Source: Sphingomonas sp. | GTDB lineage: Bacteria; Pseudomonadota; Alphaproteobacteria; Sphingomonadales; Sphingomonadaceae | Direction of reading: 5' to 3' | NCBI GenBank assembly: GCA_013812805.1 | Contig: JACCSV010000168.1 | Coordinates: forward strand, 1 to 11,430 | Length of the DNA: 11,430 nucleotides | Shown: piece by piece, positions 1 to 5,874 of the stretch | Numbering within the stretch: the stretch's first letter is position 1 | Layout of the letters: each line of letters opens with the position of its first letter | The notes under the pieces: model-generated | Told to the model about the DNA's origin: nothing | The model's database searches: none | Seen by the model: the letters and a program-made list of their open reading frames with translations, nothing else | Made by a program: the position numbers and the translations under genes

Positions 1-216
1 CGGCGCGGCCGGATCGAGGAGGACGGCCTTATCCTCAACTGGTCCAGCGGCCAGAATTCGGCGCTGGATGCGCGCGACATATCCCGCGGCCGCGACATCG
101 GCAACGTGACGGTTCAGCGGCGGACAGCGAACGGCCTCGAGGACGTCCCCTACGACGTGACCTTCGCCTTTGCGTTTTTTGCATTCAGACCAAAAGGCAA
201 GATCATCGATCAATGA
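1..216 (+). CDS. C-terminal end of a DUF3179-like protein (5' truncated by window edge)
   Basis: An open frame enters from the left edge and stops with TGA at 214-216, giving 71 residues. The segment GQNSALDARDISRGRDIG resembles the GQ-x-SALD-x3-I-x2-GRD-x-G stretch that I recall from DUF3179 proteins. The peptide ends in an aromatic-rich strand, VTFAFAFFAFRP, comparable to the FWFAWAAF-type ending of that family. The function of DUF3179 is not established. The missing N-terminus prevents checking for a signal peptide or for the cysteine motif found earlier in the family. Only 42 bp separate it from the thioredoxin-fold gene, so the two are probably co-transcribed, which would fit an envelope role. 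The family call is from memory of the motif and is moderate; that the frame is coding is more certain than its name. Confidence 0.6.
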   Translation, partial: RRGRIEEDGLILNWSSGQNSALDARDISRGRDIGNVTVQRRTANGLEDVPYDVTFAFAFFAFRPKGKIIDQ

Positions 217-258
217 TGGCCAGAAACTCGCGGTCTTTCAAACACAGGAGAATTAATC

Positions 259-654
259 TTGAAGTTTAATTTATTGGCGCCTGCTGTAGCCGTTGCTGTG
301 GCCGTAACGTCAACGCCGGCAGCGGCAGCGCAACTTCGTTCCTTCGACACCCGCGCCTTTGCCGCAGCGCAGGCGCAAGGCCGACCGATATTGGTCGATG
401 TGTCCGCCGAATGGTGTTCGACGTGCCGCGTGCAAGAGAAGCATATCGCGAAGATCACTCGCGACTCGGCGTTCGTCAAGCTGGTCATCTTCAAGCTCGA
501 CTACGACAAGCAGAAAGCTGAGCGCCGCCAACTGAAGGTGCCTCGCCAGAGCACATTGATCGCTTTCCGCGGACGGCGCGAGATGGGTCGATCGGTGGCC
601 GATACAAACCCCCGTTCGTTAGAAGCTCTCATTCGAAAAGCGATGGGCCGATAG
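259..654 (+). CDS. Secreted thioredoxin-fold protein (CXXC), DsbD-gamma-like
   Basis: The 131-residue protein starts at TTG 259, chosen because CAGGAG at 245-250 is well spaced and a clean signal peptide follows (hydrophobic residues about 5-24, AAAA before Q25). The mature protein is a small thioredoxin fold with the redox motif WCSTC (C53, C56) after the strand ILVDVSAEW. It should therefore act as a periplasmic thiol-disulfide carrier. The position that is normally the cis-proline before TL is serine here (Q97-S98-T99-L100); I recall the same RQSTLI signature in related alphaproteobacterial proteins, so it is probably a family trait. The next gene encodes a CcdA-like membrane electron carrier, its natural reductant supply. 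Which substrate it reduces (cytochrome c maturation, metal handling, oxidative repair) cannot be read from the sequence. Confidence 0.88.
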   Translation: MKFNLLAPAVAVAVAVTSTPAAAAQLRSFDTRAFAAAQAQGRPILVDVSAEWCSTCRVQEKHIAKITRDSAFVKLVIFKLDYDKQKAERRQLKVPRQSTLIAFRGRREMGRSVADTNPRSLEALIRKAMGR

Positions 655-736
655 TGAGAGCGCATCTCGTGCGGACCTTTCATCACCGCGTGAAGAGCCT
701 TCTCCCGTGATAGCCTGCACCCGCGGAGCTGCGAAC

Positions 737-758
737 CAAAAGCCAAGTGGGGCTTTTG
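737..758 (+). promoter_or_regulatory. RNA hairpin immediately upstream of the ccdA-like start
   Basis: Positions 737-744 (CAAAAGCC) and 751-758 (GGCTTTTG) are perfect reverse complements, giving an 8-bp stem with a 6-base loop. It ends four bases before the GTG start at 763. The only Shine-Dalgarno-like stretch, GTGGGG at 747-752, lies in the loop and the base of the 3' arm, so folding could limit ribosome access. No T-run follows, so it is a poor intrinsic terminator. The regulatory role is inferred. Confidence 0.45.
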
Positions 759-762
759 ACGC

Positions 763-1488
763 GTGATTGACGGTCTCAGCCCTATCCTCGCGTTCGTTGC
801 AGGCGTTCTTTCGTTTTTGTCACCGTGCGTTCTTCCGCTTCTGCCAATCGTCCTTTCCACTGCGCGAAGCCGACATCCCCTGGGGCCCGTCGCGCTTGGG
901 GCGGGGCTCGCGATCAGCTTCACCATCATCGGGCTGTTCGTTGCCACGATCGGCTATGCGATCGGGCTCGACGGCGATCTGTTCCGGAGGATTGGCGGGG
1001 TTTTGCTCGCTGGCTTCGGACTGCTACTTCTGGCGCCTGCCGCGCAGATGGCATTCAGCGTCGCTGCCGCACCCGTGGGCCAGTGGGCGAATGGGCACAT
1101 GGCCGCCTTCGAAGAGCGGGGCCTTGGCGGGCAAGCCGTTCTTGGCAGTCTGCTGGGTGCGGTGTGGGTGCCATGCGTCGGGCCGACCTTGGGCGCGGCT
1201 TCTCTGCTTGCCGCCCAGCAGGAACATCTGGGTAATGTCGCATTGGTGATGATGGCGTTCGGGATCGGCGCCGCGGTCCCGCTGGTCGCCATCGGCTTTG
1301 CCTCGGCCTCGATCAGGGTTCGGCTTCAAGACAGGCTTCGCTCCATTGGCGGCGGAGGCAAACAGATCCTGGGTGCCGCCCTTTTGGTCATCGGACTGCT
1401 CATAGTCACTGATCTCGATCGCACCCTCGAGATTTTCCTCACGGAAGCGTCGCCCGATTGGCTAGTCGAAGTCACCACCCGCTACTGA
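763..1488 (+). CDS. CcdA/DsbD-type transmembrane thiol-electron transporter
   Basis: The 241-residue polytopic membrane protein has about six hydrophobic segments (roughly 5-31, 42-68, 77-100, 124-150, 156-182, 202-216). Its two signature cysteines sit in FLSPCVLPLLP (C22) and WVPCVGPTLG (C138), the CcdA/DsbD core motifs. In this family the pair relays electrons from cytoplasmic thioredoxin to periplasmic thiol carriers. The start is GTG 763, which puts the protein N-terminus directly before the first membrane helix as in other CcdA proteins; the ribosome site is weak and overlaps a hairpin. The loop at about 101-123 is short and there is no thioredoxin or DsbD-alpha domain, so it is a stand-alone core. 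The upstream secreted CXXC protein is the obvious partner. The exact role (cytochrome c maturation versus another reductive pathway) is open, so I give no symbol. Confidence 0.92.
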   Translation: MIDGLSPILAFVAGVLSFLSPCVLPLLPIVLSTARSRHPLGPVALGAGLAISFTIIGLFVATIGYAIGLDGDLFRRIGGVLLAGFGLLLLAPAAQMAFSVAAAPVGQWANGHMAAFEERGLGGQAVLGSLLGAVWVPCVGPTLGAASLLAAQQEHLGNVALVMMAFGIGAAVPLVAIGFASASIRVRLQDRLRSIGGGGKQILGAALLVIGLLIVTDLDRTLEIFLTEASPDWLVEVTTRY

Positions 1489-1660
1489 GAAGATCTTGGC
1501 CGCATCTAGCAAAACCAGCGCTCTTCACGAGTGGCCACAGGAGCTGCAACTTCTGTTGGCGCTGAAATCCCACCCTCAAGTGTCCTATCATACGAAATGT
1601 GTGCCCGATCATCCGGAGCGGAACCGCAAGACTGCACGTGCGCTCCCCTAATGAAACCAG

Positions 1661-2623
1661 ATGAAAACCGAGAATCTCGAACGGCTGCTCTGTCTGCTGG
1701 ACGTGCGTCTGCAGGCGATTGGGCTGTGTGAAGTAGCGCCCGGTTGGCGCCTTAGCCTTCCTTGTGCCGAGGGTGTGCTCGTCCACTATATCCTCCAGGG
1801 CAGCGGTGTCCTGTGCTCTGGCGATGGTGGCTTCGTGCCCTTTCAGCCAGACACGCTGATCTTTCTGCATCCCAATTGCGGCAGCCATGAACTCGCCATG
1901 ACAGGGGCTGAGCCGCACGTCGCCGTGTGGAAAAACGCTTCGGCGCCTCTGGGAGAGGGGATGATGAGGTTCACCGCTGGTGATGACCCATCGATCGTTA
2001 GCGCCTGCGCCGTGGTCACTGCCGACTGCGGCGGCCTCGACCTGTTCGAGCAGCTTCGCGAGCCGATCTGCGAGCAAGTGCGCGATCACCCTGGCCTCCG
2101 GCAGGCGTTCAACTTGATGCTTGCCGAATTCAAGCACCCGCGTTTTGGCACACGTGCGCTGGCTGAGGCGCTGATGAAGCAGTCGCTGGTCATCGCGCTC
2201 CGGCAGCAGGTCGAACGCGGCGACGTCCGCCTGATCTCGCTTCCCGCGATGCGGGACACGCGCTTGCTAAAGGCACTGCTGGAGATGATGGAGCAACCGG
2301 CGCGGGGGCACACACTCGACCAACTCGCGCGCACCAGCGGAATGAGCCGCTCACTGTTCGCTGAACGGTTCGCCGAAACCTTCGAACGCCCACCAATGGA
2401 CCTTCTAAAGCAGATCCGGCTGCACCGGGCAGCCAATCTCCTACGCAGTACGCAACTGCCGATCCAGATCATCGCCATGACGGTCGGCTATGCGAGCCGA
2501 AGCTATTTCTCGCGGGCCTTCCGGGCGGCGTACGATCGCGATCCGAAAGCATTTCGCGAAGAAGCACGAACGCGGTCGCCGGGCGTAGCTGCCACTCAAG
2601 AGAGCTCGAATGCCAAACACTAA
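1661..2623 (+). CDS. AraC-family transcriptional regulator with cupin-like sensor domain
   Basis: The 320-residue cytoplasmic regulator has a cupin-like N-terminal half of the type seen in AraC proteins with an AraC_binding/cupin_6 region (residues about 5-195: VHYILQGSG, then DTLIFLHPNCGSHEL). A C-terminal AraC DNA-binding domain follows, with a first helix-turn-helix at about 218-239 (LDQLARTSGMSRSLFAERF) and a second at about 267-288 (IQIIAMTVGYASRSYFSRAF), plus the usual Y-x-R-x-P-x-x-F ending (YDRDPKAF). Start ATG 1661 gives a full sensor domain but has no strong ribosome site; another ATG at 1651 is out of frame. The sensor half carries eight cysteines (11, 23, 35, 52, 73, 116, 123, 137), while the DNA-binding half has none. 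It is followed after 11 bp by a lipoprotein gene, so it probably belongs to, and may regulate, that cluster. The ligand is unknown. Confidence 0.92.
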   Translation: MKTENLERLLCLLDVRLQAIGLCEVAPGWRLSLPCAEGVLVHYILQGSGVLCSGDGGFVPFQPDTLIFLHPNCGSHELAMTGAEPHVAVWKNASAPLGEGMMRFTAGDDPSIVSACAVVTADCGGLDLFEQLREPICEQVRDHPGLRQAFNLMLAEFKHPRFGTRALAEALMKQSLVIALRQQVERGDVRLISLPAMRDTRLLKALLEMMEQPARGHTLDQLARTSGMSRSLFAERFAETFERPPMDLLKQIRLHRAANLLRSTQLPIQIIAMTVGYASRSYFSRAFRAAYDRDPKAFREEARTRSPGVAATQESSNAKH

Positions 2624-2634
2624 GGAGAGTTGAA

Positions 2635-3270
2635 ATGAAAAACTTCGCTGGAAGAACGACGATCGGAATGCTCGCGCTCGGCGGTGCCAGCCTTCTAAGC
2701 GGTTGCGCTGTGCCGGCGGCCGGGTCGCAGTCGCCGATGGCGGTGCGGCAAATGAGCGCTGCAGGTGTGCAGTCGATGGTCGCCGGCTGGCCCGAGGCGT
2801 CGCGCATCGCCGCAATGGACATGATGAGGAAGTACGGGCCCCCGCAGGAAGTGACGGCGTCGATGCTGATGTGGCGCAACAACGGGCCATGGAAATGGAC
2901 GACCGTGTCCCGCGAGACGATTCCGCACAGTTTTCCGATGCCGCACCCAGATCTGCTCGAACAAGCCATCGATTATCGCGTGCCCGTCGGTCGGTTTGAC
3001 GACCTTGCCCGCTATGACGGCAGTGTGATCGCCGAACGGACAAAAGGCGAGATGTCAGCGCGCTGCGACAAGGAAGGCGCGAACTTCCTCGCGATCAACC
3101 TCGCCAATGACATCGCAACGCAGCGCCGCGGGGTCGACGACGCGCGAGCTTATTACGCGCGAGCCATGAAACGCTTTAAGGAAAGCGGCCAGATGGACCC
3201 GTACATGCAGGGGCTCCGCTTCCAGGTGCCTCGGGGCAACACTGGCGATCCGGATCGGGCCGTGATGTGA
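2635..3270 (+). CDS. Conserved hypothetical lipoprotein
   Basis: The 211-residue protein has a bacterial lipoprotein signal: K2 and R7, hydrophobic residues 8-21, and lipobox LSGC with the lipidated cysteine at C24. The ribosome site AAGGAGAG (2622-2629) overlaps the TAA of the AraC gene and fixes ATG 2635. The mature part contains WRNNGPWKWTT, IPHSFPMPHPD, ARYDGSV, and SARCDKEGANFLAINLAND. These read like a conserved family of proteobacterial hypothetical proteins, but I know of no assigned function or fold. The single mature cysteine other than the lipidated one is C144. D/E after the lipidated cysteine is absent (residue 25 is Ala), which is compatible with outer-membrane sorting by the usual rule. 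It is tightly linked to the upstream regulator and to the next membrane-protein gene, so it is probably co-expressed with both. Confidence 0.85.
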   Translation: MKNFAGRTTIGMLALGGASLLSGCAVPAAGSQSPMAVRQMSAAGVQSMVAGWPEASRIAAMDMMRKYGPPQEVTASMLMWRNNGPWKWTTVSRETIPHSFPMPHPDLLEQAIDYRVPVGRFDDLARYDGSVIAERTKGEMSARCDKEGANFLAINLANDIATQRRGVDDARAYYARAMKRFKESGQMDPYMQGLRFQVPRGNTGDPDRAVM

Positions 3271-3283
3271 AGAGCAGCAACTT

Positions 3284-3290
3284 GGGAGGA
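3284..3290 (+). promoter_or_regulatory. Ribosome binding site fixing the GTG start of the membrane protein gene
   Basis: GGGAGGA lies six bases before GTG 3297. An in-frame GTG at 3267 has no such site, and the ATG at 3291 is directly abutting, so 3297 is the best start. Confidence 0.6.
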
Positions 3291-3296
3291 ATGATC

Positions 3297-3782
3297 GTGA
3301 CCGATAAAATCAATCTCAAAGCGGCAATCGTGGCGGGCATCATCGCCGGCGTGGTGTTCATGATGCTCGAGATGGTTTTAGTGGGCACCGTCGGCGGCCA
3401 GAGCCCGTGGGGGCCGCCGCAGATGATCGCCGCAATGGCAATGGGCAAGGGTGTCCTGCCGCCGCCCGCAGCCTTTGACCCGGTGATCATGGCCGTTGCC
3501 ATGATGATCCACCTGGTGCTGTCGATACTACTTGGAGTGGTGCTCGGTTGGGTGATCTCGCATTGGCGTTTGTCGCTGGTTGCGGCGATCGTCGCGGGCA
3601 TTGGGTTCGGGCTCTTGGTCTACTTCCTGAACTTCTACGTGATGACAGCCGTGTTTCCGTGGTTCGCAATGGCGCGCGGCGGGATCTCGATCTTTGCTCA
3701 TGCAGCTTTCGGTCTGGTCCTTGGCTGGGCTTACAGCGCCATCGCCAAACCGAACCACTCGGAGCGACTTCATAATGCGTGA
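3297..3782 (+). CDS. Four-helix integral membrane protein of unknown function
   Basis: From GTG 3297 the protein has 161 residues with four clear hydrophobic segments at about 9-29, 63-85, 92-114 and 128-149. A loop between the first two holds SPWGPPQMIAAMAMG and a VLPPP turn. The start is set by the GGGAGGA site; a longer reading from GTG 3267 (171 residues) would overlap the lipoprotein stop. Residues such as M22-M23-L24-E25-M26 inside helix 1 and F119-P-W-F before helix 4 look like conserved positions rather than random hydrophobic filler. I do not recognise a named family with known activity. It follows the lipoprotein by 26 bp, suggesting one transcript and possibly one envelope unit; the hydrolase gene starts 107 bp later. 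Confidence 0.82.
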   Translation: MTDKINLKAAIVAGIIAGVVFMMLEMVLVGTVGGQSPWGPPQMIAAMAMGKGVLPPPAAFDPVIMAVAMMIHLVLSILLGVVLGWVISHWRLSLVAAIVAGIGFGLLVYFLNFYVMTAVFPWFAMARGGISIFAHAAFGLVLGWAYSAIAKPNHSERLHNA

Positions 3783-3876
3783 CATGTTCAAAGTTCGACG
3801 GGTCGGGTTTTGTCAGCGAACGCAGCTGGTGCCGAGCTCGAGACACAGCCCTACCCCGGCATTGCGCAGAACGAAC

Positions 3877-3882
3877 AAGGAG
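3877..3882 (+). promoter_or_regulatory. Ribosome binding site fixing the hydrolase start
   Basis: AAGGAG sits seven bases before ATG 3890. The open frame extends 37 codons upstream to 3779, but that extension has no such site and is rich in Arg/Cys/Ser unlike the family, so ATG 3890 is preferred. Confidence 0.65.
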
Positions 3883-3889
3883 AAGAGTG

Positions 3890-4993
3890 ATGAACGCGAC
3901 TGACCTCACGCCGGCCGAGCGTCGCAGCCGCGGCACCTATTTGCCGAAGGACGAGGCGCTGGGCTACCCGCGAGAGCGCACCGCCATCCTGATCATCGAC
4001 CCGGTAAACGACTTCCTTTCCGAAGGTGGCGCGGCCTGGGAACTCACCAAGGGAACCGTCGAGCATAACGACGTCGTCGGGCACCTTCGCCAGCTGATCG
4101 ACGGCGCCCATCAGCGGGGCATTCCGCTGCTGTTCGGCCCAATGGCCTATACTGAAGAGGATTATGCCGACCACCAGCTCCAGAAGCGCAGCGGCATCAA
4201 CCGCATCATGTACGAAAAGAAGATGTTCCTCTCCGGAAGCTGGGGCGCGGACTTCCATCCCGAGCTACAGCCCGGGGCGGACGACGTCATTCTCGAGCCG
4301 CATAAAAGCACTGACGTTTTCATGACGGACCTTCCCGAACAGCTCGGGCGGCTCGGCACTACCCACCTCGTAATTGCCGGGATGGCGGCGAATCTGTGCT
4401 GCGAATCCACGGGTCGTCACGCTGTGGAGCGCGGATTTGACGTCACCTATGTGTCGGACGCGATCGGCTCGGAGGATATGCCGTCCTACGAGGCTTCGAT
4501 CAGGATCAACTATCCGCTGCTCAGCAATGCGGTGATCACGGTCGAGGAATTCTTCCAAGCCTTCGACGAAAGCGCGTCTGACGCCTCGGCCGTGCAGGCG
4601 GGAGATACGGTGCGTGGGTCCGATCATGGCGATATCGGCACGGTCCAGGAGGCGCTGCGTGCCGACGGCGAATATGAAGCATGCCTGCTGGTCCCGCGCG
4701 GTCTGATCTTCACCACCGATACCTATATCCCGATGGACGCGGTTGTCCGTCGGTCCGGGACTGATGTTTTCATAAACGTACCGAAGCTGGTTGCGGGCAA
4801 GATGCCGTGGACCAGCCGTCCAAGTGCCACGGACCGCAAGCAGAAGGACGGGCCAGCCGCGGCCTCGGTAGCAAAGCTCTATAACAGCTTTGAACCGACG
4901 GGCCGCAGAGGTGATCCCGCTTCCGCTCGGTCACTCGATGAGCCCGTGGGCTCCGCTCCGCCTAGTGCGCAAGCAGGCGACATTGCGGGATAA
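3890..4993 (+). CDS. Isochorismatase-superfamily cysteine hydrolase fused to a PRC-barrel-like domain
   Basis: The 367-residue protein has two domains. Residues about 30-225 are a cysteine hydrolase of the isochorismatase/nicotinamidase superfamily. The catalytic triad is visible: D37 in AILIIDPVNDF, K139 in EPHKSTDVF, and C170 in GMAANLCCEST, followed by RGFDVTYVSDA. Family members hydrolyse amides or vinyl ethers; the substrate is not predictable here. Residues about 236-310 (GDTVRGSDHGDIGTVQEA, then GLIFTTDTYIPMDAVV and VFINVPKLVAG) match the pattern of PRC-barrel-like/DUF2171 stress proteins (GSD-x-x-x-IGTV, YIP, V-x-LNV-x-K). A low-complexity Ala/Pro/Ser tail runs from about 311. Most family members end near 200-230 residues, so the C-terminal extension is unusual. 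No signal peptide is seen, so it is probably cytoplasmic. It follows the AraC-lipoprotein-membrane protein genes on the same strand after 107 bp. The hydrolase call is firm; the C-terminal domain call is moderate. Confidence 0.9.
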   Translation: MNATDLTPAERRSRGTYLPKDEALGYPRERTAILIIDPVNDFLSEGGAAWELTKGTVEHNDVVGHLRQLIDGAHQRGIPLLFGPMAYTEEDYADHQLQKRSGINRIMYEKKMFLSGSWGADFHPELQPGADDVILEPHKSTDVFMTDLPEQLGRLGTTHLVIAGMAANLCCESTGRHAVERGFDVTYVSDAIGSEDMPSYEASIRINYPLLSNAVITVEEFFQAFDESASDASAVQAGDTVRGSDHGDIGTVQEALRADGEYEACLLVPRGLIFTTDTYIPMDAVVRRSGTDVFINVPKLVAGKMPWTSRPSATDRKQKDGPAAASVAKLYNSFEPTGRRGDPASARSLDEPVGSAPPSAQAGDIAG

Positions 4994-5000
4994 GGAGGAT

Positions 5001-5032
5001 GTCGTCCCCCTTTGGGTGGAAAGCGGACATTA
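5001..5032 (-). repeat. Hairpin repeat copy 1 (degenerate)
   Basis: Read on the minus strand, this copy begins AATGTCCGCTTTCCACCCA (5031 to 5013), identical to the left stem and loop of the consensus. Its other arm (5001-5011) is eroded. It lies between the convergent hydrolase and GDCCVxC genes. Confidence 0.75.
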
Positions 5033-5066
5033 GCCGGCGGGGAACCGGACCGGACCTAGAGATTTG

Positions 5067-5306
5067 CTATAAGACATTAGGGCGGGGAGCAACAGCCTTC
5101 CCGGACGCTCGATTGCAACTCTCCTGTATCGGAGGACAGGGCACATCCCCGTAGGAGCAGAACACGCAGCAGTCGCCCGCCAGCGGCCTTAAAACCGCGC
5201 CGCAATGCTTGCAGTCGTAGAAGAACTGACAAGCATTGGTGGGCATGGTCTCCGTAGAGATGCCTCCACACTTGGGGCAGATCAGGGTGGACTCAAGGGC
5301 GGTCAT
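5067..5306 (-). CDS. GDCCVxC-domain small cysteine-rich protein
   Basis: The 79-residue protein has ten cysteines: a CPKC pair (C10, C13), C26, CKHC (C32, C35), the signature GDCCVFC at 44-50 (C46, C47, C50), C57 in DVPCPPIQ, and C64. The CXXC spacing suggests metal binding, perhaps two zinc-ribbon-like knuckles. Proteins with this GDCCVxC motif, some of them selenoproteins with Sec in the motif, are known as a small family often found near mercury-transport genes. Here the motif position is cysteine. Start ATG 5306 was chosen over upstream starts because it overlaps the stop of the preceding minus-strand gene in an ATGA arrangement, implying coupled translation; the open frame continues upstream to 5438 but has no family character. 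Its biochemical role is not established. Confidence 0.85.
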   Translation of the reverse strand: MTALESTLICPKCGGISTETMPTNACQFFYDCKHCGAVLRPLAGDCCVFCSYGDVPCPPIQESCNRASGKAVAPRPNVL

Positions 5307-5518
5307 TCGCCGAGCAGCTTCATCAGTGGAGCCTCCAGAAAGGGCCACGATGCGCTCAGGACCACGAGCGCGGAGGCCGCGATCAACAGCCAAGTGGTCG
5401 ACCGCGATGGCTGCGCGCAATTCGCTCCGGTTACGCATGCGTGACTGCGCCGATGATAGAGGAGCCAGCTGGCGAGCACGGCCAATAGTGCAATGACAGG
5501 TTTGCGAAAATGGGCCAT
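5303..5518 (-). CDS. Small MerT-like membrane protein (corresponds to the MerT C-terminal half)
   Basis: The 71-residue protein has two hydrophobic segments (about 6-21 and 42-60) joined by a loop with HACVTGANCAQP. The C-x5-C-A-x-P loop (C28, C34) has the same spacing as the second cysteine pair of mercuric transporter MerT (AC-x5-CA-x-P). The start, HFRKPVIALLAVLASWLLYHRR, aligns with the MerT stretch following its first helix. The N-terminal MerT helix with its vicinal CC pair is absent: the frame is closed by TAA at 5528-5530 and other minus-strand frames upstream encode nothing MerT-like. It is therefore either a truncated relic or a reduced stand-alone form. No strong ribosome site precedes ATG 5518. 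It overlaps the downstream GDCCVxC gene by four bases, which supports both being genuine genes of one metal-related operon. Confidence 0.6.
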   Translation of the reverse strand: MAHFRKPVIALLAVLASWLLYHRRSHACVTGANCAQPSRSTTWLLIAASALVVLSASWPFLEAPLMKLLGE

Positions 5519-5600
5519 GCTACGCGATTACCACCGCCGAACAGTGGAGCGAGCTAACACGGCAGTCGCTTCAAACGAAATTCCGGCGATCTGTGCGTCA

Positions 5601-5783
5601 ATGTCCCGCGCTGCGGTCATTTGGGCCGCCCCAGCGCTGGCAGCCATTCTCCTGTGTATGGCTCTGGGTCTCGAAGGAACGGCAAGCCTCTACGTTTCTG
5701 TGCCGCTCGTGGCTGTGAGCATCGCCGGTGGCTGCGTTTACATAGGGTGGGTTTACGCGCGCGCTCTTTTGCGGCGGCGCTAA
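5601..5783 (+). CDS. Possible small two-helix membrane protein
   Basis: From ATG 5601 the frame encodes 60 residues with two strongly hydrophobic segments (about 5-24 and 29-53) and an Arg-rich end (ARALLRRR). This topology is coherent, and the stop is followed at once by a hairpin repeat, as seen after other genes in the window. The open frame extends to ATG 5493, but that part is antisense to the MerT-like gene and not hydrophobic, so I take 5601. No convincing ribosome site precedes it and I recognise no family. It could be a chance frame in the gap between the divergent MerT-like and Kelch genes. Confidence 0.4.
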   Translation: MSRAAVIWAAPALAAILLCMALGLEGTASLYVSVPLVAVSIAGGCVYIGWVYARALLRRR

Positions 5784-5811
5784 CGTCTGCTTTCCACCCA
5801 TTGCAGACATT
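5782..5811 (+). repeat. Hairpin repeat copy 2
   Basis: This copy has stem GTCTGC (5785-5790)/GCAGAC (5803-5808) around the 12-base loop TTTCCACCCATT. Compared with copy 7 (GTCCGC/GCGGAC), both arms are changed so that pairing is kept. It lies between the small membrane frame and the Kelch gene. Confidence 0.85.
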
Positions 5812-5874
5812 GCGCGCCTTTGCGCTTTCGTCCGATAATGGTAACCTTACGCCCGCCAACATTGGGAGGTGCGA

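Noticed and set aside
1472..2137. Minus-strand open frame of 221 codons opposite the AraC gene
   Set aside because: It is antisense to a well-supported regulator and shows no coherent domain or ribosome site; it reflects open reading in GC-rich antisense.
3779..3889. N-terminal extension of the cysteine hydrolase to 3779
   Set aside because: The 37 extra residues are unlike the family and the ribosome site AAGGAG lies just before ATG 3890.
3000..5000. Possible defence or toxin-antitoxin system around the lipoprotein/membrane/hydrolase genes
   Set aside because: No nuclease, NTPase, reverse transcriptase or toxin motif is visible; the proteins read as envelope and metabolic functions.
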